A stretch of DNA of 64,000 bases from an uncultured Bacteroidota bacterium. Its GTDB lineage: Bacteria > Bacteroidota > Bacteroidia > Bacteroidales > P3. Positions within the stretch are counted from its first letter, which is position 1. Each line of letters opens with the position of its first letter. Positions 34,105 to 40,747 of this stretch are shown piece after piece. The position numbers were made by a program, and so were the translations under genes. The notes under the pieces are model-generated. The model had not been told where the DNA came from, did not search any database, and was given only the letters and a program-made list of their open reading frames with translations. The stretch lies in NCBI GenBank assembly GCA_902800395.1, contig CADCEC010000004.1:62001-126000 (forward strand). The letters are read 5' to 3'.

Positions 34105-35148
34105 CTACTCGTAGTGGCGTATACGGACATCTATACCAGGTAGCTGGGCGGGAATGCCGGTAACATTGGTCTCGCCGTAATGATAGGGGAAGAGAATTTT
34201 CGGCTTGATTATCTTGGCAGCACGGACGAGTTGATCGGGAGTCATGGTGTAGGGCTGGTTGCAGGGGAGGAAGGCGATGTCGATGTCCTTTATCTCGGCC
34301 ATCTCGGGGATGTCCTCGGTGTCGCCGGCGATGTAGATGCGCAGGCCGTCTATGGTGAGGATATAGCCGTTGTCGCGGCCCTTGGGGTGGAACTGCAGAT
34401 GGCCCTCGGTGGTGTTGTAGGCGGGGACGGCGTCGAGGGTGATGTCGTCGGCGAGTTGCAACTTGTCGCCATTAGCCATAGCGCTACCGTCACCGTATAT
34501 CTCCACACAACGCTTATTCATAACGAGCTGTGTCTTCTCGGAGGTAAGCTGACGGAGGGCAACGGTGTCGTAGTGGTCGAAATGCTCATGGGTGACGAGA
34601 ATAATATCGGCCTTGGGTATCGCGGTGTAGTCTACCGTGTGGCCACGCAGGTTGGAGCAGGGGTCAATCTCGATCTCCCGTCCGTCGTACTCGATGCGGA
34701 TACTGGAGTGCAGCAGCGCGTGAAACTTCACCAGCTTGCCGCTCTTGGTGGTGAAGATGTCGGTTTCCACCTTTGTCGTCGGTTTGCCGGCCTTTTGCCA
34801 GGCGAGGATGCCACCATCGAGGTTATAGATGGTGCAGCCCTGTTTGGCGAATTGTTCAGCAGCCATGAGGCTCCGCTTGCCGCTTCGGCAGTAGACGGTC
34901 ACCGTGCCCTTGATGTCTTTGATGCGCTCTGCGAAATCGGCGGCCTTCACGTCGACATTCTCTGCCCCTGCGAGATGCCCCTCGGCATACTCTTTGGGCG
35001 TCCTCACATCGATGAGTCGCACATCCTTCTGTGCCATCTTTTCGGCGAACTCCTCTACATTGATGGTCTTCACCGACTCATTGTTTTTGGCATTACCGCA
35101 GCCGCAAAACAAGGCCGCAAACATTGTCATCATAAGTATTTGTTTCAT
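34105..35148 (-). CDS. Lipoprotein fusing a rhodanese domain to an MBL-fold hydrolase
   Basis: The 347-residue lipoprotein (lipobox LFCGC, Cys about 17) has an N-terminal rhodanese domain (about 27-120). This contains RLIDVRTPKEYAEGHLAGAENVDV and an active-site loop VYCRSGKRS with the catalytic Cys. The C-terminal MBL-fold domain (about 135-347) has VTHEHFDHYDT (HxHxDH), later AGDTEDIP and PYHYGE, resembling the UlaG/UPF0173 group. Rhodanese-MBL fusions are known in sulfur metabolism with the reverse order (persulfide dioxygenase first). An export signal plus this order is unusual. The substrate is unknown. Confidence 0.85.
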   Translation of the reverse strand: MKQILMMTMFAALFCGCGNAKNNESVKTINVEEFAEKMAQKDVRLIDVRTPKEYAEGHLAGAENVDVKAADFAERIKDIKGTVTVYCRSGKRSLMAAEQFAKQGCTIYNLDGGILAWQKAGKPTTKVETDIFTTKSGKLVKFHALLHSSIRIEYDGREIEIDPCSNLRGHTVDYTAIPKADIILVTHEHFDHYDTVALRQLTSEKTQLVMNKRCVEIYGDGSAMANGDKLQLADDITLDAVPAYNTTEGHLQFHPKGRDNGYILTIDGLRIYIAGDTEDIPEMAEIKDIDIAFLPCNQPYTMTPDQLVRAAKIIKPKILFPYHYGETNVTGIPAQLPGIDVRIRHYE

Positions 35149-35166
35149 ATATCTTTGTTTTCTTGT

Positions 35167-35757
35167 TTATTCGGTTGGTATTTCGGGATGCGGCACTGAG
35201 AGGGGCAGTCCTTTCTGCGAGAGATAGAACATGTAGAGGACGACGGGCTTGGTGCCGCGGTTCTCGCCGTGATGGATGGTGCCGACCATCTCGACGACGG
35301 CCTCTCCCTCGTGGACGACCTTCTCCGTCCCGTCCTGCGCGACGATGGTCAGCTCGCCCTGCACCAGCACACCGTGATTCATCACATCGTGGTGGTGCCA
35401 TCCGAGCTTCTTCCCGGCGGGGAACACATACTTCATCGCCACCAGTTCGGGGTGCCCCTTCGGGTAGTCGGGCAACTCCGCGCTGTCCCAGCTCTTCGAC
35501 GTGCGGAAGAGTTCCGTCGTCTCCACCTGCTTCAGCATTTCGCAGATGCGGTCTTCGCGGAGAATATTCGGTGCCGACTTACCGGCCAGCACCAATATCT
35601 TTTTGCCGTTACGATAGATATGCAGCTGGCGCGAGCGCACCACGGCTGTCAGCTCGGGGTCGTCCTGCAGGGCCGTCCAAATCCGGTGGTACTCGCCGTT
35701 CTCGTCGAACAGCTTCCTTTGCAGGTGCGAGCACATATTAGTGGTATCTATTTGCAT
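35167..35757 (-). CDS. Cupin-domain protein with an extra N-terminal region
   Basis: The protein has 196 residues from the ATG at 35757, which follows a promoter-like element. The C-terminal part (about 105-185) is a single cupin: GHPELVAMKYVFPAGKKLGWHHHDVMNHGVLVQGELTIV with a clear HHHD-x3-H metal motif, then EGEAVVEMVGTIHHGENRG. The first about 90 residues (DPELTAVVRSRQLHIYRNGKKILVLAGKS, EDRICEMLKQVE) do not belong to the cupin and look like a separate small domain. The function is unknown; cupins range from storage folds to dioxygenases. Confidence 0.8.
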   Translation of the reverse strand: MQIDTTNMCSHLQRKLFDENGEYHRIWTALQDDPELTAVVRSRQLHIYRNGKKILVLAGKSAPNILREDRICEMLKQVETTELFRTSKSWDSAELPDYPKGHPELVAMKYVFPAGKKLGWHHHDVMNHGVLVQGELTIVAQDGTEKVVHEGEAVVEMVGTIHHGENRGTKPVVLYMFYLSQKGLPLSVPHPEIPTE

Positions 35758-35777
35758 AACTGTTTTTTTTCTTTTTT

Positions 35778-35786
35778 GCAAAAATA
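35778..35786 (-). promoter_or_regulatory. Candidate promoter for the cupin gene
   Basis: The minus strand reads TATTTTTGC, 21 bp before the ATG at 35757. The upstream -33 element is poor. Confidence 0.5.
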
Positions 35787-35815
35787 CGCATTTTATTTGA
35801 ATTGAGAAAAATAAT

Positions 35816-35847
35816 TTTGTCATGTGGTGGATTTTGCGTAACTTTGC
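35816..35847 (+). promoter_or_regulatory. Promoter of the Fic gene
   Basis: TTTG (35816-35819), exactly 19 bp, then TAACTTTGC (35839-35847), a full consensus match. The ATG follows 11 bp after, so the mRNA is almost leaderless. Confidence 0.72.
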
Positions 35848-35857
35848 AATTTGAAAT

Positions 35858-36916
35858 ATGACGCAAGAGAACAAGGACATATTATTGAAACTGCTTGACC
35901 GGCACCGCGAGTTGGATATCTCGGAGCAGATAGATTACGACAAATTCTATCTGTATTCTATCATCGTGCATTCAACCGCCATCGAGGGCAGCACGGTGAC
36001 CGAGGTGGAGGCGCAGCTGCTCTTCGACGAGGGCATCACCTCCAGTAAGCGCACCATGCAGGAACAGATGATGAACCTTGACCTCAAGGTGGCCTACGAA
36101 TACGGTCGCGAGTGGATCAAGCGGCACGAGCCCATCACCGTCGAATGGCTTATCACGTTGGCCTCAAAGGTGATGGCCCGCACCGGCAGCGAGTACAGCG
36201 CGTTGGGTGGCAATTTTTCCGCTGCCAAAGGTGAGTTGCGCAAGCTCAATGTCTCTGCCGGCATTGGTGGTAAGTCTTATATGTCCTATCTCAAAGTGCC
36301 GGAACGTCTCGCAGACTTCTGCAAAGAACTCAATCGTCGTCGCAAGGCTATCGACCCCGCGGACATTTGTGGCGTCTACGACCTCAGTTTCTGGGCGCAC
36401 TATGAGTTGGTGACCATCCATCCGTGGGCCGACGGCAACGGCCGCACCAGCCGCCTGCTGATGAACCTCCTGCAAATGGAGTTCGGAGTCTTGCCCACCA
36501 AGGTGCTCAAGGAAGACAAGACTACTTACATCCAAGCCCTTATCGACACCCGCGAGGCGGAGGACATCGCCATCTTCCAGAATTGCATGGACACTCTCCA
36601 CACGCGACACTTGAGGGCAGATATCGACCAATATGTCAACTCCTCCTCCGGGAAAATGGTCGATAAAGAGGGTTTAAGTAAAAAAATGGTCGATAAATGG
36701 TCGATAAAGCCCACTCTGGCCGAAAAACTGGTCGATGTTTTGGCATTTGTGGCTGATAAAGAAGAGTTCTCCACCGAGGCCATCGTCCGCCAGTTCGGAT
36801 TTACACCAACCACCGCCAAGCGGTATCTGCGTCAGCTTACCGAGTTCGGCTATCTGGAATCTCATGGTGGCAACCGCAACCGCACCTATCGATTGAAAAA
36901 TTTAATTTCGGAATAA
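35858..36916 (+). CDS. Fic-domain AMP-transferase with C-terminal winged helix
   Basis: The 352-residue Fic protein has a nearly canonical active-site motif HPWADGNGRTSRLL (about 187-200; consensus HPFxxGNGRxxR, with Trp for Phe). An N-terminal autoinhibitory element STAIEGSTVT (about 37-46) fits the (S/T)xxxE(G/N) motif of class II Fic enzymes. A C-terminal winged helix (STEAIVRQFGFTPTTAKRYLRQLTEFGYLESHGG) suggests DNA binding or self-regulation. Fic enzymes transfer AMP to target proteins. No antitoxin gene is adjacent, as expected for class II. Confidence 0.92.
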   Translation: MTQENKDILLKLLDRHRELDISEQIDYDKFYLYSIIVHSTAIEGSTVTEVEAQLLFDEGITSSKRTMQEQMMNLDLKVAYEYGREWIKRHEPITVEWLITLASKVMARTGSEYSALGGNFSAAKGELRKLNVSAGIGGKSYMSYLKVPERLADFCKELNRRRKAIDPADICGVYDLSFWAHYELVTIHPWADGNGRTSRLLMNLLQMEFGVLPTKVLKEDKTTYIQALIDTREAEDIAIFQNCMDTLHTRHLRADIDQYVNSSSGKMVDKEGLSKKMVDKWSIKPTLAEKLVDVLAFVADKEEFSTEAIVRQFGFTPTTAKRYLRQLTEFGYLESHGGNRNRTYRLKNLISE

Positions 36917-37199
36917 GAAGTGCTATCAGGTAGGCATCCTGCCTGGCTCCGAAGGAGACACGGCCTGCGACGCAAGTACGGCCAAGAGCAGAGGGCTGGA
37001 GCAAACTAGTGCCCAACTAGTGCCTCCGCCTGACTCCGGAGGTAACTGTGACTTGTGACTAAAATGAAACGCATAAGACTGGAACCATTTCTCTCTCAAG
37101 GTGTTTTACTTCCATGCGTTACAACGTTACAGCGTTACAGTTCGAAATAGAGCCTCTTCTTCTCTACAAGGCTGCTGGGTTTCATAAATGAATAAAAAT
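36917..37199. other. Noncoding spacer with small repeats
   Basis: I see no gene in this spacer of about 280 bp. It holds a duplicated AACTAGTGCC (about 37008-37030), a small inverted repeat CCTCCG...CGGAGG near 37022-37042, and GC-rich sequence unlike the AT-rich linkers elsewhere, perhaps decayed coding DNA. Confidence 0.4.
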
Positions 37200-37231
37200 T
37201 TTGCCATATCAGAAAAATATCGTATTTTTGC
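37200..37231 (+). promoter_or_regulatory. Promoter of the QueG-like gene pair
   Basis: TTTG (37200-37203), exactly 19 bp, then TATTTTTGC (37223-37231), a full consensus match. Because it lies downstream of an in-frame ATG at 37188, it fixes the true start at 37260. Confidence 0.72.
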
Positions 37232-37259
37232 AAAATCAATCAAGACGATAATCCAAACT

Positions 37260-37997
37260 ATGGATAGCAATAATTACCCCCACCCGTGGGAGCAGGACCT
37301 ACCCCTCACCGACCGGCTGCTGAAACTGGTGGACGACGAGGACTGGGACCTCTTTGGTATCGCCGATGTGGGGCCGCTTAACGAGAAAGCGCGTCCCGGA
37401 CGACGCCCCAAGGATCTTTGGCCGACGGCCAAGGCGGTGCTGATGTTCGCCGTGGGGCTGGCCGACCCCTTCACCCGCGGATGGGTGCAGAACGGCAAGA
37501 GCGGCAAGTTCTACTCTTACGCCCTGCTGGAGCTCGACCGCCGCGTGTGGACGGTGAAACGTTTCCTGCGGCAGGAGGGTTACCTCTATTTCGGGGGCGA
37601 GTCCTACGGCGGTGCTCTCTTCGACACGGGCATCCGTTTCGCTGATGCCGCCGCCGACTGCGGCATGGGCTATATCGGCAAGAGTAACGTGCTCGTCACC
37701 GAGAAATACGGGCCGCGCATCAACATGACCTACCTGATGACCGACGCACCTTTGGTGACCACCATCAAGGAGGTGCCCAGCCGTTGCGGACGCTGCACCG
37801 CCTGCCAGAAGGTCTGCATGAGCGGCGCCATCCTTGGCGACTACTACTTCCACCAGCGCCAATGCGAGGCCATCATCAACGTGAAGCCCAACATGGATTA
37901 TTACAGCGACTTCGTGAAACAGGACTGCGACCGTTGTCTGCGGGTCTGTCCGCAAGGGAAGGTGAAGTGGCATGACGGAAAGGAGGTAAAGCCATGA
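37260..37997 (+). CDS. 4Fe-4S epoxyqueuosine reductase-like protein 1
   Basis: The 245-residue protein is related to the QueG family. The C-terminal half has CGRCTACQKVCMSGAI (about 179-194) and a second cluster set CDRCLRVCPQGKV (about 223-235), giving two 4Fe-4S clusters. Upstream, MGYIGKSNVLVTEKYGPRINMTYLMTDAPL resembles the QueG/PceA cobalamin-dependent fold. The HEAT-repeat tail of true QueG is missing and the protein is shorter than QueG (about 310-380), so a different reductive role is likely. It overlaps a paralogue by four bases. Confidence 0.75.
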   Translation: MDSNNYPHPWEQDLPLTDRLLKLVDDEDWDLFGIADVGPLNEKARPGRRPKDLWPTAKAVLMFAVGLADPFTRGWVQNGKSGKFYSYALLELDRRVWTVKRFLRQEGYLYFGGESYGGALFDTGIRFADAAADCGMGYIGKSNVLVTEKYGPRINMTYLMTDAPLVTTIKEVPSRCGRCTACQKVCMSGAILGDYYFHQRQCEAIINVKPNMDYYSDFVKQDCDRCLRVCPQGKVKWHDGKEVKP

Positions 37998-38770
37998 AGA
38001 AGAAATGGGGCGAGCCTCGCAGCCGCCAGGATGTGGAGGTGCAGATTCCTGAATCCTATCTGGCCAAAGACTACGAGACGCAGGAGCGTCGCAAGCTCTC
38101 CTTCCTTCTGCAGGAGTCGGCCTTCTCGGAGCATATCCCGATATTCTGCATCATCGACATCGACCTGCTGCCGGCGGAAGAGAAGGCCCTCTTCGACGGA
38201 TATGGCATTACGCCTCACGCCGCCATTCTCCTCGGGCAGACCATCGCCGAGCCATTCCTCTTTGCCGAACAGGCGGCTCCCGGCAACCGTGGCGACCGCA
38301 TCTCGTCGTGTGCCGAACTCATTACCTTGGGCTACCTCATGGGCTTCCGTGAGAAGATAGAGTTCCAAGGCTACCAGACCGCCCTTATACCACCCTCGCC
38401 ACTGCCTGACACCAAGCTGTCGCGCATGCTGGCCGCCTCGCGCAAAGGCGTGGTGGGCCGCAGCCAGCGGTTCCTTGCGGGCGAATACGGCGCGTGGCAC
38501 ACCATCGGCCTGCTGCTCACCGACGCTCCACTGATGGGCGGCGACTACCGCTATCCCGACATCACCGTCGACCTCTGCGACGGCTGCCGCGCCTGCCTCG
38601 ATGCCTGTCCCTGCGGCGCCATCACCGACGACGGCTACGATGAAAAACGTTGCCATGAATATCGCAACAATCCCGACAACCAGGAGCAAGCCTCCACCCA
38701 CACCGTGATGAAATGTATGCGCTGCATGACCGCCTGTGACAAGAAACGCATCAAGGAGTTGCTGAAGTAA
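37994..38770 (+). CDS. 4Fe-4S epoxyqueuosine reductase-like protein 2
   Basis: The 258-residue paralogue of the preceding gene aligns over AELITLGYLMGFREKIEFQGYQTALIPPSP and GRSQRFLAGEYGAWHTIGLLLTDAPLMGG. It then has CDGCRACLDACPCGAI (about 195-210) and CMRCMTACDKKRI near the C-terminus, again two 4Fe-4S sites. The first 60 residues (QERRKLSFLLQESAFSEHIPIFCIIDIDLL) are more divergent. Coupled translation with gene 1 (ATGA) suggests a heteromeric complex. I cannot name the substrate. Confidence 0.72.
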   Translation: MKKKWGEPRSRQDVEVQIPESYLAKDYETQERRKLSFLLQESAFSEHIPIFCIIDIDLLPAEEKALFDGYGITPHAAILLGQTIAEPFLFAEQAAPGNRGDRISSCAELITLGYLMGFREKIEFQGYQTALIPPSPLPDTKLSRMLAASRKGVVGRSQRFLAGEYGAWHTIGLLLTDAPLMGGDYRYPDITVDLCDGCRACLDACPCGAITDDGYDEKRCHEYRNNPDNQEQASTHTVMKCMRCMTACDKKRIKELLK

Positions 38771-38782
38771 TCAATACGAAAT

Positions 38783-40045
38783 ATGACCATAGGAGAATTT
38801 TTCAACGCGCTGCTGGCAGTCATCAATGCGATGAGTCCCTATCTATTGCTGGGCTTCCTCATCGCGGGAGTGTTGCATGTGTTTGTTCCGAAACGATTCT
38901 ACACGCGGTATCTGTCGCGCAACAACAAGCTGTCGGTGGTATGGGCCGCCCTGTTGGGTGTGCCGCTGCCGCTCTGCTCATGCGGCGTCATCCCCACCGC
39001 CGTGGGGCTGAAGAACGAGGGGGCTTCTAAAGGGGCTGTGGCCTCGTTCCTTATCGCCACGCCTCAGACGGGCATCGACTCCATCCTAGCTACCTTCTCG
39101 CTGATGGGCCTCGGTTTCGCCATCACGCGCCCCGTAGCCGCGTTGGTGACTGGTATCTGCGGAGGCTTATTAGTAAACCGCTTGGTGAAGGAAGAAGTGA
39201 ATACAGACAATTCGGCTTGCGCAGTCAATAATTCTCAATTCTCAATTTTCAATTCTCAATTCAAGCTTTGGCGCGTGTTTAAGTACGCCTACTTCGAAAT
39301 GATTCAGGACATCGGCCTGCGGTTGGCCATCGGTCTGTTGGTGGCTGCCCTCATCAACGTGGCCGTGCCCGATGAGTTCTTCCTGTCTTTCGGCAAGCAG
39401 CCTTTGATACAGATGCTGGTCATCCTTGTGGTGGCGGTGCCGATGTACATCTGCTCCACCGGCAGCATCCCCGTGGCGGCGGCGCTGATGATGAAAGGCC
39501 TCTCGCCCGGAGCCGCACTGGTGATGCTGATGGCTGGTCCTGCGGTCAACATTGCCTCCATCCTCGTGGTGCGCAAGTCGATGGGCCGCCGTTTCACCTG
39601 GATCTACCTCCTCACCATCGTGGGATTCTCCATCCTCTTCGGGTTGCTAATTAATGCCTTCGGCATTCAAGCCGTCGGCATGACAGAAGGCTGTGGGATG
39701 CACGGGGCCTGCTGTCCTTCGGAATCCGCCTCGCCCAGCGTGTTCCAAATCATCTGTTCGTCATTATTAGTATTATTCATCATAATTGCACTTACCATGA
39801 AATTCCTCAGCAAATTCAAGAAACAAGAACCCGTTGCCGGAACGGTCGTCTATACCGTCGAGGGCATGCATTGCAACCACTGCAAAGCCGCCTGCGAGCA
39901 GTCGGTCGGCAAAGTGAAAGGTGTCGCCTCCTGCGAAGCCACTCCCGCCGCCAACACCCTCGTCGTCAGCGGCACCGCTGCCTCTGACGATGTGCGCAAA
40001 GCCGTCGAACAAGCCGGCTTCGAATTCAAAGGCGTGAAAGAATAA
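38783..40045 (+). CDS. SO_0444-type metal efflux permease with C-terminal HMA domain
   Basis: This 420-residue permease of the YraQ/DUF318 (SO_0444 Cu/Zn efflux) type has about ten helices and the duplicated motif GVPLPLCSCGVIPTAVGLKNEGASKGAVASFLIATPQTGIDS, matched by VAVPMYICSTGSIPVAAALMMKGLSPGAALVMLMAGPAVN. A cytoplasmic loop with GCGMHGACCPS could bind metal. The last 65 residues are a heavy-metal-associated domain, YTVEGMHCNHCKAACEQSV (CxxC). It is probably a Cu+/Zn2+/Cd2+ exporter. An AATTCTC 7-bp array lies in frame at 39230-39257, in the loop between the two repeats. Confidence 0.85.
   Translation: MTIGEFFNALLAVINAMSPYLLLGFLIAGVLHVFVPKRFYTRYLSRNNKLSVVWAALLGVPLPLCSCGVIPTAVGLKNEGASKGAVASFLIATPQTGIDSILATFSLMGLGFAITRPVAALVTGICGGLLVNRLVKEEVNTDNSACAVNNSQFSIFNSQFKLWRVFKYAYFEMIQDIGLRLAIGLLVAALINVAVPDEFFLSFGKQPLIQMLVILVVAVPMYICSTGSIPVAAALMMKGLSPGAALVMLMAGPAVNIASILVVRKSMGRRFTWIYLLTIVGFSILFGLLINAFGIQAVGMTEGCGMHGACCPSESASPSVFQIICSSLLVLFIIIALTMKFLSKFKKQEPVAGTVVYTVEGMHCNHCKAACEQSVGKVKGVASCEATPAANTLVVSGTAASDDVRKAVEQAGFEFKGVKE
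39230..39262. repeat. AATTCTC heptamer array inside the permease gene
   Basis: The units AATTCTC, AATTCTC, AATTTTC and AATTCTC plus a partial AATTC encode NNSQFSIFNSQFK in the central cytoplasmic loop. The same heptamer fills the imelysin-DHOR linker at 28559-28607, more than 10 kb away. Confidence 0.88.
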
Positions 40046-40066
40046 CCATTTCCGCCATAAAACAAG

Positions 40067-40092
40067 AAAGGGCGTCCAGTAGGACGCCCTTT
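40067..40092. terminator. Bidirectional terminator between the permease and hydrogenase operons
   Basis: A perfect 11-bp stem, AAAGGGCGTCC (40067-40077) and GGACGCCCTTT (40082-40092), has a 4-nt loop AGTA. T-rich sequence follows on the plus strand (ACTTTTGC), and TTTCTTGTTTT follows on the minus strand. It probably serves both convergent operons. Confidence 0.8.
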
Positions 40093-40098
40093 ACTTTT

Positions 40099-40115
40099 GC
40101 AGGCGGGACGCCTGC
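40099..40115. repeat. Short GC-rich palindrome next to the terminator
   Basis: GCAGGCG-GGA-CGCCTGC forms a perfect 7-bp stem with a 3-nt loop. It resembles repetitive extragenic palindromes, but I saw no exact second copy in the window. Confidence 0.4.
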
Positions 40116-40126
40116 GTACCCGGGAT

Positions 40127-40603
40127 TTATTTGTACTCGGCGATGATGCCGGGGACCATGTCGGGGGTGAGACGGCCGTAGACCTTGTCGCCAATCATGG
40201 CGACGGGGGCGAGACCGCAGGCACCGACGCAACGGAGGGTGTTCAGCGAGAACTTGCCGTCGGGGGTGCACTTGCCGACCTGGATGCCCAGATTACGCTG
40301 GAAGGCATCGAGGACCTTCTCGGCGCCACGCACGTAGCAGGCGGTACCGAGGCAGATGTCGATGGGGTGCTCGCCCTTGGGCTCCATGGTGAAGAAGCTG
40401 TAGAAGGAGACGATACCATAGACCTTGGCCACGGGCATGTTCAACTCGTGGGCGACGACTTCCTGGACCTCGGCGGGGAGGTAGCCGAACTTGCCCTGCA
40501 CCTGGTGGAGGACGTTGATGACCTCACCGGCACGGTTACCAAAGCTCTTGCAGATGTCTTTGATAACGTTGATCTTATCTTCAGAAATTTTGATGTTTGC
40601 CAT
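40127..40603 (-). CDS. hndA: NuoE/HndA-type 2Fe-2S subunit of NAD(P)-linked hydrogenase
   Basis: The 158-residue subunit has a helical N-terminus and a thioredoxin-like 2Fe-2S domain with cluster ligands in CLGTACYVRGA (about 83-93) and LRCVGACGLAP (about 123-133). This is the C-x4-C ... C-x3-C pattern of NuoE/HydC/HndA. In trimeric or tetrameric [FeFe]-hydrogenases it carries electrons near the flavin subunit. It is the last gene of the operon, separated from the catalytic subunit by a 144-bp spacer containing paired tandem arrays. Confidence 0.92.
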   Translation of the reverse strand: MANIKISEDKINVIKDICKSFGNRAGEVINVLHQVQGKFGYLPAEVQEVVAHELNMPVAKVYGIVSFYSFFTMEPKGEHPIDICLGTACYVRGAEKVLDAFQRNLGIQVGKCTPDGKFSLNTLRCVGACGLAPVAMIGDKVYGRLTPDMVPGIIAEYK

Positions 40604-40619
40604 TGTTCTTTTATTTTGG

Positions 40620-40736
40620 GGAGTTAAAGAATTTAAAGTAGTTATCGCTCGCTGTGCTCGCTAGGAGTTAAAGACAAATGTACTGGACGGTGCTATTGTC
40701 TCTAACTTCTTTTACTTCTATAACTTCTTTAACTCC
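40620..40736. repeat. Inverted pair of 9-bp arrays in the hndD-hndA spacer
   Basis: The left array is GGAGTTAAA, GAATTTAAA, GTAGTTATC (40620-40646) and the right array is TCTAACTTC, TTTTACTTC, TATAACTTC, TTTAACTCC (40701-40736). The first left unit is the exact reverse complement of the last right unit. The core between them contains AGACAA...TTGTCT, which could close an inner stem. The spacer in the mRNA should fold back on itself. Confidence 0.75.
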
Positions 40737-40747
40737 CATTGATTACT

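Noticed and set aside
36917-37187. tRNA or small RNA gene in the spacer after fic
   Set aside because: No cloverleaf, anticodon arm or CCA end could be found; only small repeats are visible.
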